This document shows, one piece after another, positions 1 to 7,929 of a stretch of 64,000 nt of DNA (the first letter of the stretch is position 1; every line of letters starts with the position of its first letter). Both the position numbers and the translations under genes were made by a program. A model generated the notes under the pieces. That model made no database searches. It saw only the letters and a list, made by a program, of their open reading frames with translations, and had not been told where the DNA came from. Source of the stretch: JAFGCL01 sp964423835 (GTDB taxonomy: Bacteria; Chloroflexota; Dehalococcoidia; UBA2247; RBG-13-53-26); contig CAYRGJ010000017.1 of NCBI GenBank assembly GCA_964423835.1, positions 1 to 64,000 on the forward strand, given 5' to 3'.

Positions 1-436
1 CGTCGGGGGCCGGCACGTCCGTCTCGGGGCCGATCATCTGGTACACATTCTGGATATAGGCCCGGCTCACCCGCTCCAGCTCCCCCATCGAGAGGGACTT
101 GGTGTCGCAGACGACGCCGCCCTTGCCGCCGCCCAGCGGCAGGTCCAGGAGCGCGCACTTCCAGGTCATCCAGGCCGCCAGGGCCCGGACCGTATCGATG
201 GTCTCGTCGGGGTGAAAACGGATGCCGCCCTTGGCCGGGCCCCGGGCATCGTTGTAGTTCACCCGGAACCCCTGGAACAGCTTCATGGAGCCGTCGTCCA
301 TGCGCACCGGGAAAGCCACGTGCAGCTCCCGCCTGGGGACCCGGAGTATGGCCCGGGTGCCGGCGTCAAGCTTCAGTATGTCCGCGCACCTGTCTATCTG
401 CCTCTGCGCCGTCTCGAATGGGTTGTATACTGCCAT
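1..436 (-). CDS. gdhA: Glutamate dehydrogenase (Glu/Leu/Phe/Val family), N-terminal part, cut by window edge
   Basis: Catalyses reversible oxidative deamination of glutamate to 2-oxoglutarate and ammonia in the cytoplasm. Only about 145 N-terminal residues are in the window. They begin MAVYNPFETAQRQ and include the family signature GPAKGGIRFHP, followed by the Gly-rich LPLGGGKGGV segment that carries substrate-binding lysines. The ATG at 434-436 is the natural start for this family. The gene lies 61 bp downstream of hisF on the same strand, so the two are probably co-transcribed from the promoter near 1370. Leucine or valine dehydrogenase is less likely given the N-terminus, but the coenzyme-binding half is outside the window. 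Confidence 0.9.
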   Translation of the reverse strand, partial: MAVYNPFETAQRQIDRCADILKLDAGTRAILRVPRRELHVAFPVRMDDGSMKLFQGFRVNYNDARGPAKGGIRFHPDETIDTVRALAAWMTWKCALLDLPLGGGKGGVVCDTKSLSMGELERVSRAYIQNVYQMIGPETDVPAPD

Positions 437-497
437 GTTCCGCCTCTTTCCTTCAGATTGCCCTTCGCGGCCTGTCTCCCACCGGCCCTCCTCGACC

Positions 498-1271
498 CTA
501 CAGCCTCACCGGGATGCCCCTGCCGGCCAGGTACCTCTTGGCCTCGGGGATGGTGATCTCGCCAAAATGGAACACCGAAGCGCACAGCACGGCCGCGGCC
601 TGGCCCTGGACCACGGCGTCGTAAAGGTGCTCCAGCTTGCCGGCGCCCCCGGACGCGGTCACCGGGATGCTGACCGCTTCGGCCACCGCCCTGGTCATCT
701 CCAGGTCATAGCCCTCCCTGGTGCCGTCGGCATCGCGGCTGGTCAGCAGGATCTCACCCGCGCCCAGCCCCTCCACCTTCCGGGCCCACTCCACGATGTC
801 CAGCCCCGTCTCCTCCATGCCGCCGCTGACCACCAGCTCCAGCCGGGGCCCCGGCCCGCCCGGCGGGTTCTTCTTGCCGTCGATGGCCACCACCAGGGTG
901 CGGGCCCCGAAGCGCTGCGCGGCATTGGCCACCAGGTCCGGGTTGCGGTAGGCCGCGGTATTGATGGACACCTTGTCCACCCCGATATCGAACAGCTCCG
1001 CCATATCGGCCAGGTGGCGTATGCCTCCACCCACCACGAAGGGCACGGAGATGGCCCGCCTCACCCGCTGGACCCACTCCAGCATGGTGCCCCGCTTCTC
1101 CACCGTGGCCGCGATGTCCAGGAAGGCGATCTCGTCGGCCCCTTCCTTCTCGTAGGCGCCGGCGGCCTCCACCGGATCGCGCGCATCCCTCAGACTGGCG
1201 AACCGGATGCCCTTGACTACCCTGCCGTCCTTGACGTCCAGGCAGGGTATGACCTTGACCATCTTTTTCAT
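498..1271 (-). CDS. hisF: Imidazole glycerol phosphate synthase, cyclase subunit HisF
   Basis: HisF uses ammonia from HisH to turn PRFAR into imidazole glycerol phosphate and AICAR, the fifth step of histidine synthesis. The 257-residue length is normal for the family. The beta-1 strand motif IPCLDVKDGRVVKG gives the catalytic Asp at residue 12, and VVAIDGKK gives the second catalytic Asp at residue 131; the phosphate-binding Gly-rich loops (VGGGIRH, ASGGAG) are present. HisH and other his genes are not adjacent, so the pathway is dispersed here. A Gly/Ala-rich GGAGCGAGAG stretch precedes the ATG. It appears to form an operon with gdhA. Confidence 0.96.
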   Translation of the reverse strand: MKKMVKVIPCLDVKDGRVVKGIRFASLRDARDPVEAAGAYEKEGADEIAFLDIAATVEKRGTMLEWVQRVRRAISVPFVVGGGIRHLADMAELFDIGVDKVSINTAAYRNPDLVANAAQRFGARTLVVAIDGKKNPPGGPGPRLELVVSGGMEETGLDIVEWARKVEGLGAGEILLTSRDADGTREGYDLEMTRAVAEAVSIPVTASGGAGKLEHLYDAVVQGQAAAVLCASVFHFGEITIPEAKRYLAGRGIPVRL

Positions 1272-1338
1272 TCTCTCGCTCCGTGGCCCCGCTGCATCGC
1301 GGGAGCTACCCGCCTCCGCCCAACGGTGGCGCCGGCCG

Positions 1339-1384
1339 TAGGTAACTGTTTACCTAGTGTAGGCCTGGCGCCCCCGGCTGTCAA
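1339..1384 (-). promoter_or_regulatory. Sigma70 promoter of hisF-gdhA with an operator-like dyad
   Basis: Reading leftward, TTGACA (1379-1384) and TACACT (1356-1361) are separated by 17 bp, a near-consensus housekeeping promoter. A perfect 7-bp inverted repeat, TAGGTAA/TTACCTA with a 4-nt spacer (1339-1356), abuts the -10 box and covers the expected start site, so a repressor bound here would block transcription. The spacing and dyad are seen directly; the regulator is unknown. Confidence 0.65.
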
Positions 1385-1385
1385 G

Positions 1386-1470
1386 AGGCCGGCCGGCGGC
1401 CGATCCAACGCAGCAGCCTCACAGCAGGCCGGCCGGCGGCCGATCCAACGCGGCGGCCTCACAGCAGGCC
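1386..1470. repeat. 40-bp tandem duplication
   Basis: Two near-identical 40-bp units (1386-1425 and 1426-1465) differ at two or three bases, followed by the first bases of a third. The unit is GC-rich with nested GGCCGG tracts. It lies upstream of the hisF promoter and has no coding capacity that I trust. Confidence 0.8.
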
Positions 1471-1640
1471 GATGGCCACCCGGCCCAGGGGAGCGGTGAA
1501 CGTCACAACATTGTAACTCGCCTAGCGTGGCCCTTTCTGGAACCCCATTGCATCTGCGTGATATACTGATCGTCGAATGGCATGGCCAAGCAGCAGGAGA
1601 GCGTGCCGCCTTCGCTGCAAGACAATGCGATAAGTGGACA

Positions 1641-1670
1641 CCGACCTGAATGCGGGTCGGGTCTTATTTT
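1641..1670 (+). terminator. Hairpin with U-rich tail
   Basis: CCGACC (1641-1646) pairs with GGTCGG (1655-1660) and is followed by GTCTTATTTT. It resembles the stronger hairpin at 1871-1902 in both stem sequence and tail. The short stem makes it a weak terminator candidate. Confidence 0.4.
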
Positions 1671-1902
1671 CCGGAGCCCGAAGACCGGAGCGTCAAAAGA
1701 GGGAGAAGAGAGAGAAACGGGCAAGGGATTGCCGGACCGCCAAACGACTAATCTAGCGGGCAAGGAAGGATGAGGAGACCGAAGATCAGCTAGAAAGACA
1801 GACCACCACCCCGGGAAGCGTTGAACCGCCACCTGTATCTGGTCACTTGGGTGACGGGGAGCCAGTAGTGAAACCGACCCACTTGAGGTCGGTTTTATTT
1901 TT
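1671..1902 (+). ncRNA. Structured leader or small RNA ahead of the polysaccharide operon
   Basis: The 733-base gap 1272-2004 has no convincing gene. Between the hairpins at 1641 and 1871 are several local stems: GGCAA/TTGCC closed by GGGA (about 1721-1737), CCGC/GCGG (about 1738-1762), and GTCAC/GTGAC closed by TTGG (about 1842-1856). They end in an intrinsic terminator 103 nt before the glycosyltransferase start. This layout suits an attenuator, riboswitch or small RNA. I compared it by eye with cyclic-di-GMP-I, cobalamin and SAM consensus features and could not match it. A possible -10 box TATACT lies at 1562-1567. Confidence 0.35.
1871..1902 (+). terminator. Intrinsic terminator upstream of the polysaccharide operon
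   Basis: AAACCGACC (1871-1879) pairs perfectly with GGTCGGTTT (1887-1895) across a 7-nt loop and is followed by TATTTTT. It lies in the leader of the gene at 2005, so it could act as an attenuator. Confidence 0.75.
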
Positions 1903-2004
1903 GCAGATCGAAGGTCATGGCGACGGCGGGGAGAGCCAACAGGAAAAACGGAGGAAGCCGGAGACCGACCGGTCAGCGAGCGGTCATCCGGCAGGAGGGA
2001 ACCA

Positions 2005-2838
2005 GTGTTTCAAGGTAAGAAGATCGGCGTAGCGGTCCCGGCCTACAACGAGGAGAAGCTGGTGGCGAGCGTGGTCGAGAACATGCCCGCCTACGTGGAC
2101 CGGATCTACATCGTTGACGATGGCAGCACCGACCGCACCCGGGAGGTCGTGTCCGGGCTGTGCCGGGGCAACCCCCGGCTGCGGCTGGTGGAGCACAAGA
2201 AGAACAAGGGTGTCGGGGCCGCCATTGTCACCGGCTACCAGAGATGTCTCGAGGACGGCATGGACATCGCCGTGGTCATGGCTGGCGACAACCAGATGGA
2301 CCCGACGGAGCTGCCCAAGCTGCTGGCGCCCGTCGTCAGCGGGGAGGCCGGCTACAGCAAGGGCAACAGGATGGCTACCGCCCGGACCGTCAAGGGAATG
2401 CCCCGGCTGCGGCGGTTCGGCAACTGGATCCTGAAGTGGCTGACCCGGGTTTCCTCCGGCAACTACCATATCGACGATCCGCAGAACGGCTATGCCGCGG
2501 TCTCCTCCGAGGCCCTTCAGCGGATAAGGCTGGATGACCTCTATCCCTACTACGGCTACTGCAACCACCTGCTGGCCAAGTTCACCGTGGCCGGGGTCCG
2601 CGCCGTGGAGGTGCCCATGCCGGCCCGGTACCAGGGGGAGAAATCCAAGATCCGGTACGGCAAGTACATCCGAAAAGTGAGCTGGCTACTGCTGAACAAC
2701 TTCGCCTGGAGGATGGAGATGAAGTGGGCCGCCGTCACCAGGCCGGCAGGGGTCTACCGCCCCCAGCCCGCGCCCGACATCCGCGAGATCACGGAAGCCA
2801 ACGAGTTCCTGCCCGGGGTAACGCGCCGCGCCAGGTAG
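2005..2838 (+). CDS. Glycosyltransferase family 2 (dolichol-phosphate mannosyltransferase-like)
   Basis: A GT-A fold enzyme that transfers a sugar from a nucleotide sugar to a lipid or glycan acceptor at the inner membrane face. The 277-residue protein opens with VAVPAYNEE, has the nucleotide-binding DDGSTD near residue 38 and a DNQMDP acidic motif near residue 96 in the metal-binding position. No C-terminal membrane helices are evident. It starts with GTG at 2005, 5 bases after a strong AGGAGG ribosome site at 1992-1997. It is the first gene of the rightward surface-polysaccharide cluster. The donor and acceptor cannot be told from sequence. Confidence 0.88.
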   Translation: MFQGKKIGVAVPAYNEEKLVASVVENMPAYVDRIYIVDDGSTDRTREVVSGLCRGNPRLRLVEHKKNKGVGAAIVTGYQRCLEDGMDIAVVMAGDNQMDPTELPKLLAPVVSGEAGYSKGNRMATARTVKGMPRLRRFGNWILKWLTRVSSGNYHIDDPQNGYAAVSSEALQRIRLDDLYPYYGYCNHLLAKFTVAGVRAVEVPMPARYQGEKSKIRYGKYIRKVSWLLLNNFAWRMEMKWAAVTRPAGVYRPQPAPDIREITEANEFLPGVTRRAR

Positions 2839-2867
2839 CGCACGGCCAGCCCTCCAACGCAATCAGC

Positions 2868-2900
2868 ATCGCGCTTTGCCAGGGTATGGCAAAGCGCGAT
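2868..2900. terminator. Perfect 13-bp hairpin downstream of the glycosyltransferase
   Basis: ATCGCGCTTTGCC (2868-2880) and its exact reverse complement (2888-2900) flank a 7-nt loop. No T-run follows, so it may be a processing or stabilising hairpin, or a Rho-independent terminator of weak type. Confidence 0.45.
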
Positions 2901-3087
2901 CTGCGTGTCAACCACTGACGCCGCCGGCAGGCAGCGGCCGCTCCAGGACAGCGATGGCAGCCAGGGCCACGCGGAGCGGGCGGCAGGCCCGGGACCGGCC
3001 GGCAAGGCCCGGCCAGGGCCATCTTGCCAGTGGTGATAAGATACCCTGTTGAGCGGCCGGCGCGAAACGGGCCGAGAGGCAAAGACG

Positions 3088-3894
3088 ATGAGATTGGACT
3101 TCACCATGGAGAGGTACGGGGACCTCTGCCGGGCCATAGTCGAGTCCGGGTACACGCCCATGACCGTGCGCGCCTACCTGGAGGCCGACCCGCTTCCGGA
3201 GCGGCTGGCAGTGGTCCGGCATGACGTGGACTCGACGCCCCATCAGGAGCCGACAATCGCCGGCATCGAGACCGGCTTCGACATCAGGGCCACCTACTAT
3301 TTCCGGCACCGGCCGGGCATCTTCCGCCCGGACGTGATGCGCCGCCTGGCGGATATGGGCCATGAAGTGGGGTACCACTACGAGGCCATGGACAAGGGCC
3401 GGGGCGACCCGGCAAAGGCCGTCGAGATCTTCCGCCGGGAGCTGGCCGACTTCCGGGAGGTGGTGGAGATCAAGACCATAAGCATGCACGGCAACCCCCT
3501 GACGCGGTGGGACAACCGCGACCTGTGGCGCGCCCACGATTTCAAGAGCTTCGGCCTGGCGGGAGAGGCCTATCTCTCCTTTGACCGCTCCCGCATCGGT
3601 TATCTCTCTGACACCGGCCGCACCTGGGGCCCGGAGTTCAAGGTCAAGGACTGGCTCCCCCCCCAACCCGGAAGCACCGAGCCGCCATACCCGGTGCCCC
3701 GGGTGAGCTCGACCGACGATGTGATAGCGCTGCTGCGCTCCCGGCAGTGCGCCCACCTCTACCTGAACACGCACGCCGGCCGGTGGGCGGACAGCCGCCT
3801 GGACTGGGCCCGGGACTACGCCATGGACCAGGCGGTGCGCCTGGTCAAGCGGGCGTTGGCCCTGAGGCGGCGCCTCTCCGGCCAGAGAGGGTGA
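3088..3894 (+). CDS. Polysaccharide deacetylase-like protein
   Basis: A 268-residue protein probably folded as a NodB-type carbohydrate esterase barrel. VVRHDVD near residue 46 matches the metal-binding His-Asp segment of motif 1. GHEVGYHYE near residue 97 resembles motif 2, which carries the second metal histidines, and SMHGNP near residue 137 and YLNTHAGRW near the C-terminus fit the later motifs. Such enzymes remove N- or O-acetyl groups from glycans. I chose the ATG at 3088 over one 39 bases upstream because a GAGAGGC stretch precedes it and the homologous part begins there. It lies within the surface-glycan cluster. Confidence 0.72.
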   Translation: MRLDFTMERYGDLCRAIVESGYTPMTVRAYLEADPLPERLAVVRHDVDSTPHQEPTIAGIETGFDIRATYYFRHRPGIFRPDVMRRLADMGHEVGYHYEAMDKGRGDPAKAVEIFRRELADFREVVEIKTISMHGNPLTRWDNRDLWRAHDFKSFGLAGEAYLSFDRSRIGYLSDTGRTWGPEFKVKDWLPPQPGSTEPPYPVPRVSSTDDVIALLRSRQCAHLYLNTHAGRWADSRLDWARDYAMDQAVRLVKRALALRRRLSGQRG

Positions 3895-3944
3895 ACCGGT
3901 GCATCAGCATGTGTATAATGAGACCGGCACGGAGGTAGCAGCCC

Positions 3945-4979
3945 ATGATCAGCGTTGAAGTGAACCCCGCCATCCCGCCGGAGGAGTGGCGGGCCTTTGT
4001 GGACAGCCGGCCGGAGGCGACCTACGCCCACCTGCCGGGCTGGCAGGCAGTGCTGAGGGACAGCCTGGGCCACCGGCCGTGCTACGTATTCGCCCGCAAT
4101 GAGGCCGGGAAGCTGTGCGGCCTCCTGCCCCTGTTCCAGGTGAAGAGCCTGCTGTCAGGGAGCCACCTGGTGTCCACGCCCTTTGTGAGCGAGTGCGGCC
4201 CGCTGGCCGACTCCGACGAGGCCCTGAAGGCCCTGGTAGACCGGGCCAGGGGCCTCTGCGACGAGCTCAAATGCCGCTACGTGGAGATCCGCGCCGCCCG
4301 GGAGCTGCCCCTGGACCTGCCGGCCAGCCAGTACTTCTCCACCTATTTCGTCACCCTGTACCAGCCGCCGAAGGGCTGGAAGGCCCTGGACCATCGCACC
4401 CGCAACTCGGTAAACAAGTCCCGGAAGGACGGCGTGGTGGTCAAGACGGACGCCTCGGAAGAGTCACTCCGGGCCTTCTACGAGGTGAACCTGCGAACCA
4501 AGACGCGGCTGGGCTCTCCGGCCCATCCCCTGAAGTTCTTCACCGCCATGCAGCGGGAGCTGGGCGACTGCTTCCGGCTCTACTCCGCTGAGTACCAGGG
4601 CCGGGTGGTCTCGGCCGGGGTGGCCATCTGCTACAACGGGGTGGTCAACGCCACCCACCAGGCGTCCGACCGGGCCTACCTGGAGCACCATCCCAACGAT
4701 GCGGTCTCGTGGCAGGAGATGGAGGATGGCGGGCGGGAGGGCTTCCGCTACCTGGATTTCGGCAAGACGCCGGCGGACAACACCGGGCTGGCCCAGTACA
4801 AGAAGAAGTGGAAGGCCCAGGAGAAGAAGCTGCACTATTACTACTATCCCAGCGTGCCGAAGCTGATGGGGTCAAACCGGCAGGGGACCAGGTACAAGAT
4901 GGTCACCGGAGTCTGGAAGAGGCTGCCGCTGCCCGTCGTCCGGGCGCTGGGGCCCTTCGCCTTCCGGCAGCTCGATTGA
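3945..4979 (+). CDS. FemAB-like GNAT acyltransferase
   Basis: A 344-residue protein of the FemAB/GNAT superfamily; relatives in exopolysaccharide loci are predicted to add acyl or aminoacyl groups to glycans or cell-wall precursors. Two tandem acyltransferase-like halves are visible: an N-terminal half with TYAHLPGWQAVLRDSLGH near residues 26-43 and a C-terminal half with NSVNKSRKDGV near residue 152. The C-terminal half closes with YLDFGKTPADNTGLAQYKKKW, a segment typical of the family. An AGGTAGCAGCC tract precedes the ATG. The acyl donor is unknown. Confidence 0.8.
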   Translation: MISVEVNPAIPPEEWRAFVDSRPEATYAHLPGWQAVLRDSLGHRPCYVFARNEAGKLCGLLPLFQVKSLLSGSHLVSTPFVSECGPLADSDEALKALVDRARGLCDELKCRYVEIRAARELPLDLPASQYFSTYFVTLYQPPKGWKALDHRTRNSVNKSRKDGVVVKTDASEESLRAFYEVNLRTKTRLGSPAHPLKFFTAMQRELGDCFRLYSAEYQGRVVSAGVAICYNGVVNATHQASDRAYLEHHPNDAVSWQEMEDGGREGFRYLDFGKTPADNTGLAQYKKKWKAQEKKLHYYYYPSVPKLMGSNRQGTRYKMVTGVWKRLPLPVVRALGPFAFRQLD

Positions 4980-5004
4980 TTCCACCTGGTCCGGGAAAGC
5001 AGCG

Positions 5005-6066
5005 ATGAGAATACTGGTAGACCTGAATCACCCGGTGGACGTCAACTTCTTCAAGAACGCCATCCGGGAGTGGACGCAGCAGCACGGCTGCCAGGTGGAT
5101 ATCACCCTGCAACCGCGGGGCAAGATGGTGGCCATCCTCCAGAGCGAGCTCCCGGGGCACCCCTTCACCGCCATGGGCACCTTCCAGAAGACCATGGCCC
5201 GCAAGCTCCTGATGCACGCCTGGCGGTTCCCCCAGTTCGCCCGCCACGTGCGCCGCGGCCGCTATGACGTGGTCACCTCCTTCGGCGGGATCGTGGTCTC
5301 CCACGCCACCTGGCTGCTGCGCAAGCCCAGCATCATCTTCGATGATGACATCGAGTACGGCCTCGGCTACTGGCCCTACAAGCCCTTCGCCACCCGACTG
5401 CTGCTCCCGGCCCAGGTGCCGGCCGAGGGGCGCAATATCCGGCGCTACAAAGGCTTCAAGGAGCTGGCCTACCTGCACCCCAACCACTTCCGGCCGGACG
5501 AGGGGGCGCTGAAGGAGTACGGGCTGCAGCCCTCGGGCTACATCTTCGTCCGGGAGGTGAGCAAGGTCAGCGGCAACTACGCCCACCTGGAGACCGGCGG
5601 CCTGGCCGGCGTCTGCGCCCGGGTGAGGGAGAAGGGGCTGGGGGTGGTGCTCTCGCTGGAGGACAAGTCGCTTTCGGACCAGTTCGCCCCGCACTGCATC
5701 ATCCTCCAGGAGCCGGTGAAGGACATCTACTCCCTCATGCACTACGCCCGGCTCACCATCTCCTCGGGCGATACCATGGCCCGCGAGTCGTGCCTGTTGG
5801 GCACCCCCGTAGTGTACACGGGAGGAAGGTACATGTCGGTCAACACCGAGCTGGTGCGGAAGGGCATCTTCTTCCAGCCGGACCAGGGTCACCCCACGAT
5901 GGACCTGGCCAGCATGATCATCGAGCAGAAGGTCAAGGAGAAGACCCAGGAGACGCTGCGGCAGGCCCTCGCCAGCGAGTGGGAGGACACCACCAGGGTG
6001 ATCGTGACCAATGTCCTGGAGGCCGGGCGCAAGAGCGCCTCCGCCGGGGAGAGCCATGGAGCCTAG
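5005..6066 (+). CDS. DUF354 family protein (glycosyltransferase-B-like)
   Basis: A 353-residue cytoplasmic protein starting MRILVDLNHPVDVNFF, the hallmark of DUF354. DUF354 proteins look like GT-B fold glycosyltransferases of the MurG/UDP-GlcNAc-epimerase type and sit in archaeal and bacterial polysaccharide loci. The C-terminal SSGDTMARESCLLGTPVVYTG segment resembles the nucleotide-sugar site of that fold. It overlaps the next gene by 11 bases, so the two are likely translated together. No experimental function is known to me for the family. Confidence 0.8.
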   Translation: MRILVDLNHPVDVNFFKNAIREWTQQHGCQVDITLQPRGKMVAILQSELPGHPFTAMGTFQKTMARKLLMHAWRFPQFARHVRRGRYDVVTSFGGIVVSHATWLLRKPSIIFDDDIEYGLGYWPYKPFATRLLLPAQVPAEGRNIRRYKGFKELAYLHPNHFRPDEGALKEYGLQPSGYIFVREVSKVSGNYAHLETGGLAGVCARVREKGLGVVLSLEDKSLSDQFAPHCIILQEPVKDIYSLMHYARLTISSGDTMARESCLLGTPVVYTGGRYMSVNTELVRKGIFFQPDQGHPTMDLASMIIEQKVKEKTQETLRQALASEWEDTTRVIVTNVLEAGRKSASAGESHGA

Positions 6067-6790
6067 CGGCGGGCCAGCGCTCGACGGCATCAGGGAGGAG
6101 GACCGGGAGTACTTCGCCAGCCGCCAGGAGAAGGCCGATGCCATCCTGGCGGACATCCAGGCCGCGGGGTACCCCGATATAGGCGGACGGCCCATCAGCG
6201 TCCTGGAGGTCGGCGCCAACAGCTGCTTCATCGCCCGGCGCCTGTCATCGGCCACCGGGTGGGACATCCACTGCCTGGAGATCGAGGCGGAGAAGCTGCT
6301 GAAGTACCCGGACATCTGCCGGTCCTTCAAGTCCCTGCTGGCCGACGCCACCGCCATTCCCTTCGAGGACGGGTCCTTCGACCTGGTCTTCTGCAATCAC
6401 ACGCTGGAGCACATCGTGCCCTATGAGGCCTGCATCAGCGAGATGCTCCGGGTCCTCCGGAAAGGGGGGCTCCTCTACCTGGCCTTCCCCAACCGGGACC
6501 GCCTGATAGACGAGATCGGACTCTCCTGGACCAAGACCAGGGGGAACCTGGTGTGGTACTTCGACCGGGCCTTCCGGGCCTTCACCATCGAGAGCCGGGT
6601 CAGGCATCACATCGGCCTGGGCTACGGCCAGATCAGGGCGGCCTGCCGGGGGCACCGGGTGGTCTGCCTCAGCCAGGGCCATGCCATCCGCTCCCTGGGA
6701 AAGACGGCCCGGGGCATCGCCGGGCGGGTCCCCGCCGCCTTCTTCGACCGGTTCTCACCGGTGGGCGTGTACCTGGTGGAGAAACGGTAG
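6056..6790 (+). CDS. Class I SAM-dependent methyltransferase
   Basis: A 244-residue protein with the Rossmann methyltransferase motifs: SVLEVGANSCFIARRL (motif I, SAM binding) near residue 45, LEIEAEKL (motif II acidic residue), DATAIPFEDGSFDLVFCNHTLEHI (motifs III-IV) and LRVLRKGGLLYLAFPNRD (motif V). It probably methylates a sugar or lipid-linked glycan, judged only from the locus. The ATG at 6056 lies inside the end of the DUF354 gene. Confidence 0.88.
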   Translation: MEPSGGPALDGIREEDREYFASRQEKADAILADIQAAGYPDIGGRPISVLEVGANSCFIARRLSSATGWDIHCLEIEAEKLLKYPDICRSFKSLLADATAIPFEDGSFDLVFCNHTLEHIVPYEACISEMLRVLRKGGLLYLAFPNRDRLIDEIGLSWTKTRGNLVWYFDRAFRAFTIESRVRHHIGLGYGQIRAACRGHRVVCLSQGHAIRSLGKTARGIAGRVPAAFFDRFSPVGVYLVEKR

Positions 6791-6792
6791 CC

Positions 6793-7929
6793 GTGATCAT
6801 CGCCATCGTCGAAGCCATGGACCCCGCTTCACCGGGGATCGGCGGCGGGGAGACATACTCGGCCAACCTCCTGGGCTACCTCAGGAAGACCGGCCGGCGC
6901 ACCTTCCTCATCGGCGTTTCGTCCGTCACCGGCCGGGGCACCGAGGGCGACTTCACCTTCCTTCCCGTTTCCAGCAGGGCCAACCTGGGGAACCAGGGCT
7001 TTGTGCTCCGGATCGCGCTCAGCCGCGCCTTCGCCGCGGTGCCCCGGGGCGGCATCGTCCACGTCCAGCGCCCGGAGTACGCGCTGCCCTTCGTCCTGTT
7101 TTGCCACGGGCGGCCCAGAATGGTTACACTTCATGGAAGGATACTGCACGGGGTCAGGCTGAAGAGCTCCCGTTTCGTGGCCCTGGCCTATGGCCTGGTG
7201 GAGCGGTTGTGCCTGCGGCGCAGCGCCGCCATAATAGCCGTCGACGAGGGCACCCGGGAGTTCTACGAGAAGGAGTACCCCTGGCTGCGGGGCCGCATCC
7301 GGGTGGTGCCCGTCGGCATAGACCTGGCCCGGTTCCGGGTGATGGACCGCGCCGCCATGAGGGCCAGGCACGGCTTCGGCAGCGAGGAGAAGCTGGTCAT
7401 GTTCGTGGGCCGCCTGGAGATAGAGAAGGACCTGGGATTCCTCATCGAGAGCTTCCGGCTGGTGCTGGCGCAGGCGCCGCAGGCCCGGCTGGTGCTGGTG
7501 GGCGACGGCCGGCACCGGGGGCAGCTGGAGGAGCAGGCCCGGGACCTGCTGCCGCAGAAGGTGCTCTTCCTGGGCTCCCGGCCCCCGGAGACCGTCCCGG
7601 AGTTACTCAACTGCGCGGATGTGCTAACATTGTGCTCAATGTACGAAGGCAGCCCGACCACGGTCAAGGAGGCCCTGGCCTGCGGCGTGCCGGTGGTGAC
7701 GGCCCCGGTTGGCGACGTGGCCCAGGTCATTACCGGCCCCGCCCTGGGGCGGATCGCTCCCAAGGACCCGGCGCAGTACGCCGCGGCCATCGTGGACGTT
7801 CTGACGCGTCCGGACGCAGGCGCCATGCGGGAGGCCTGCGCCAGGGCCGCCGCCCAGTTCAGCTTTGACCGCGTCGGTGAGCGCACCGTGGCCATCTATG
7901 AGGAGGTGCTGGCGGAGGCGCCAGCATGA
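6793..7929 (+). CDS. Glycosyltransferase family 4 (GT-B)
   Basis: A 378-residue retaining glycosyltransferase. It has the N-terminal GIGGGETYSANLLGYL acceptor-side motif, VVPVGIDLARF in the domain linker, VMFVGRLEIEKDLGFLIES at the start of the donor domain, and the E-x7-E signature EGSPTTVKEALACGVPVV. It starts with GTG at 6793, two bases after the methyltransferase stop, and overlaps the next gene by ATGA at 7926-7929. Part of the surface-polysaccharide operon; donor sugar unknown. Confidence 0.9.
   Translation: MIIAIVEAMDPASPGIGGGETYSANLLGYLRKTGRRTFLIGVSSVTGRGTEGDFTFLPVSSRANLGNQGFVLRIALSRAFAAVPRGGIVHVQRPEYALPFVLFCHGRPRMVTLHGRILHGVRLKSSRFVALAYGLVERLCLRRSAAIIAVDEGTREFYEKEYPWLRGRIRVVPVGIDLARFRVMDRAAMRARHGFGSEEKLVMFVGRLEIEKDLGFLIESFRLVLAQAPQARLVLVGDGRHRGQLEEQARDLLPQKVLFLGSRPPETVPELLNCADVLTLCSMYEGSPTTVKEALACGVPVVTAPVGDVAQVITGPALGRIAPKDPAQYAAAIVDVLTRPDAGAMREACARAAAQFSFDRVGERTVAIYEEVLAEAPA

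Noticed and set aside
285..1499. 404-codon rightward frame over gdhA and hisF
   Set aside because: It is antisense to two well-recognised genes, has His/Arg/Gly-rich composition typical of GC-driven shadow frames, and shows no family similarity.
1503..1832. 109-codon leftward frame in the leader region
   Set aside because: It overlaps the hairpins and has no ribosome site or recognisable domain.
1671..1902. Cyclic-di-GMP-I, cobalamin or SAM riboswitch
   Set aside because: Some short strings are reminiscent, but the conserved cores of these classes are not all present in order.
6553..6792. N-terminal extension of the family 4 glycosyltransferase
   Set aside because: The added codons are antiphase to the methyltransferase gene and lack similarity; the GTG at 6793 fits the family start.
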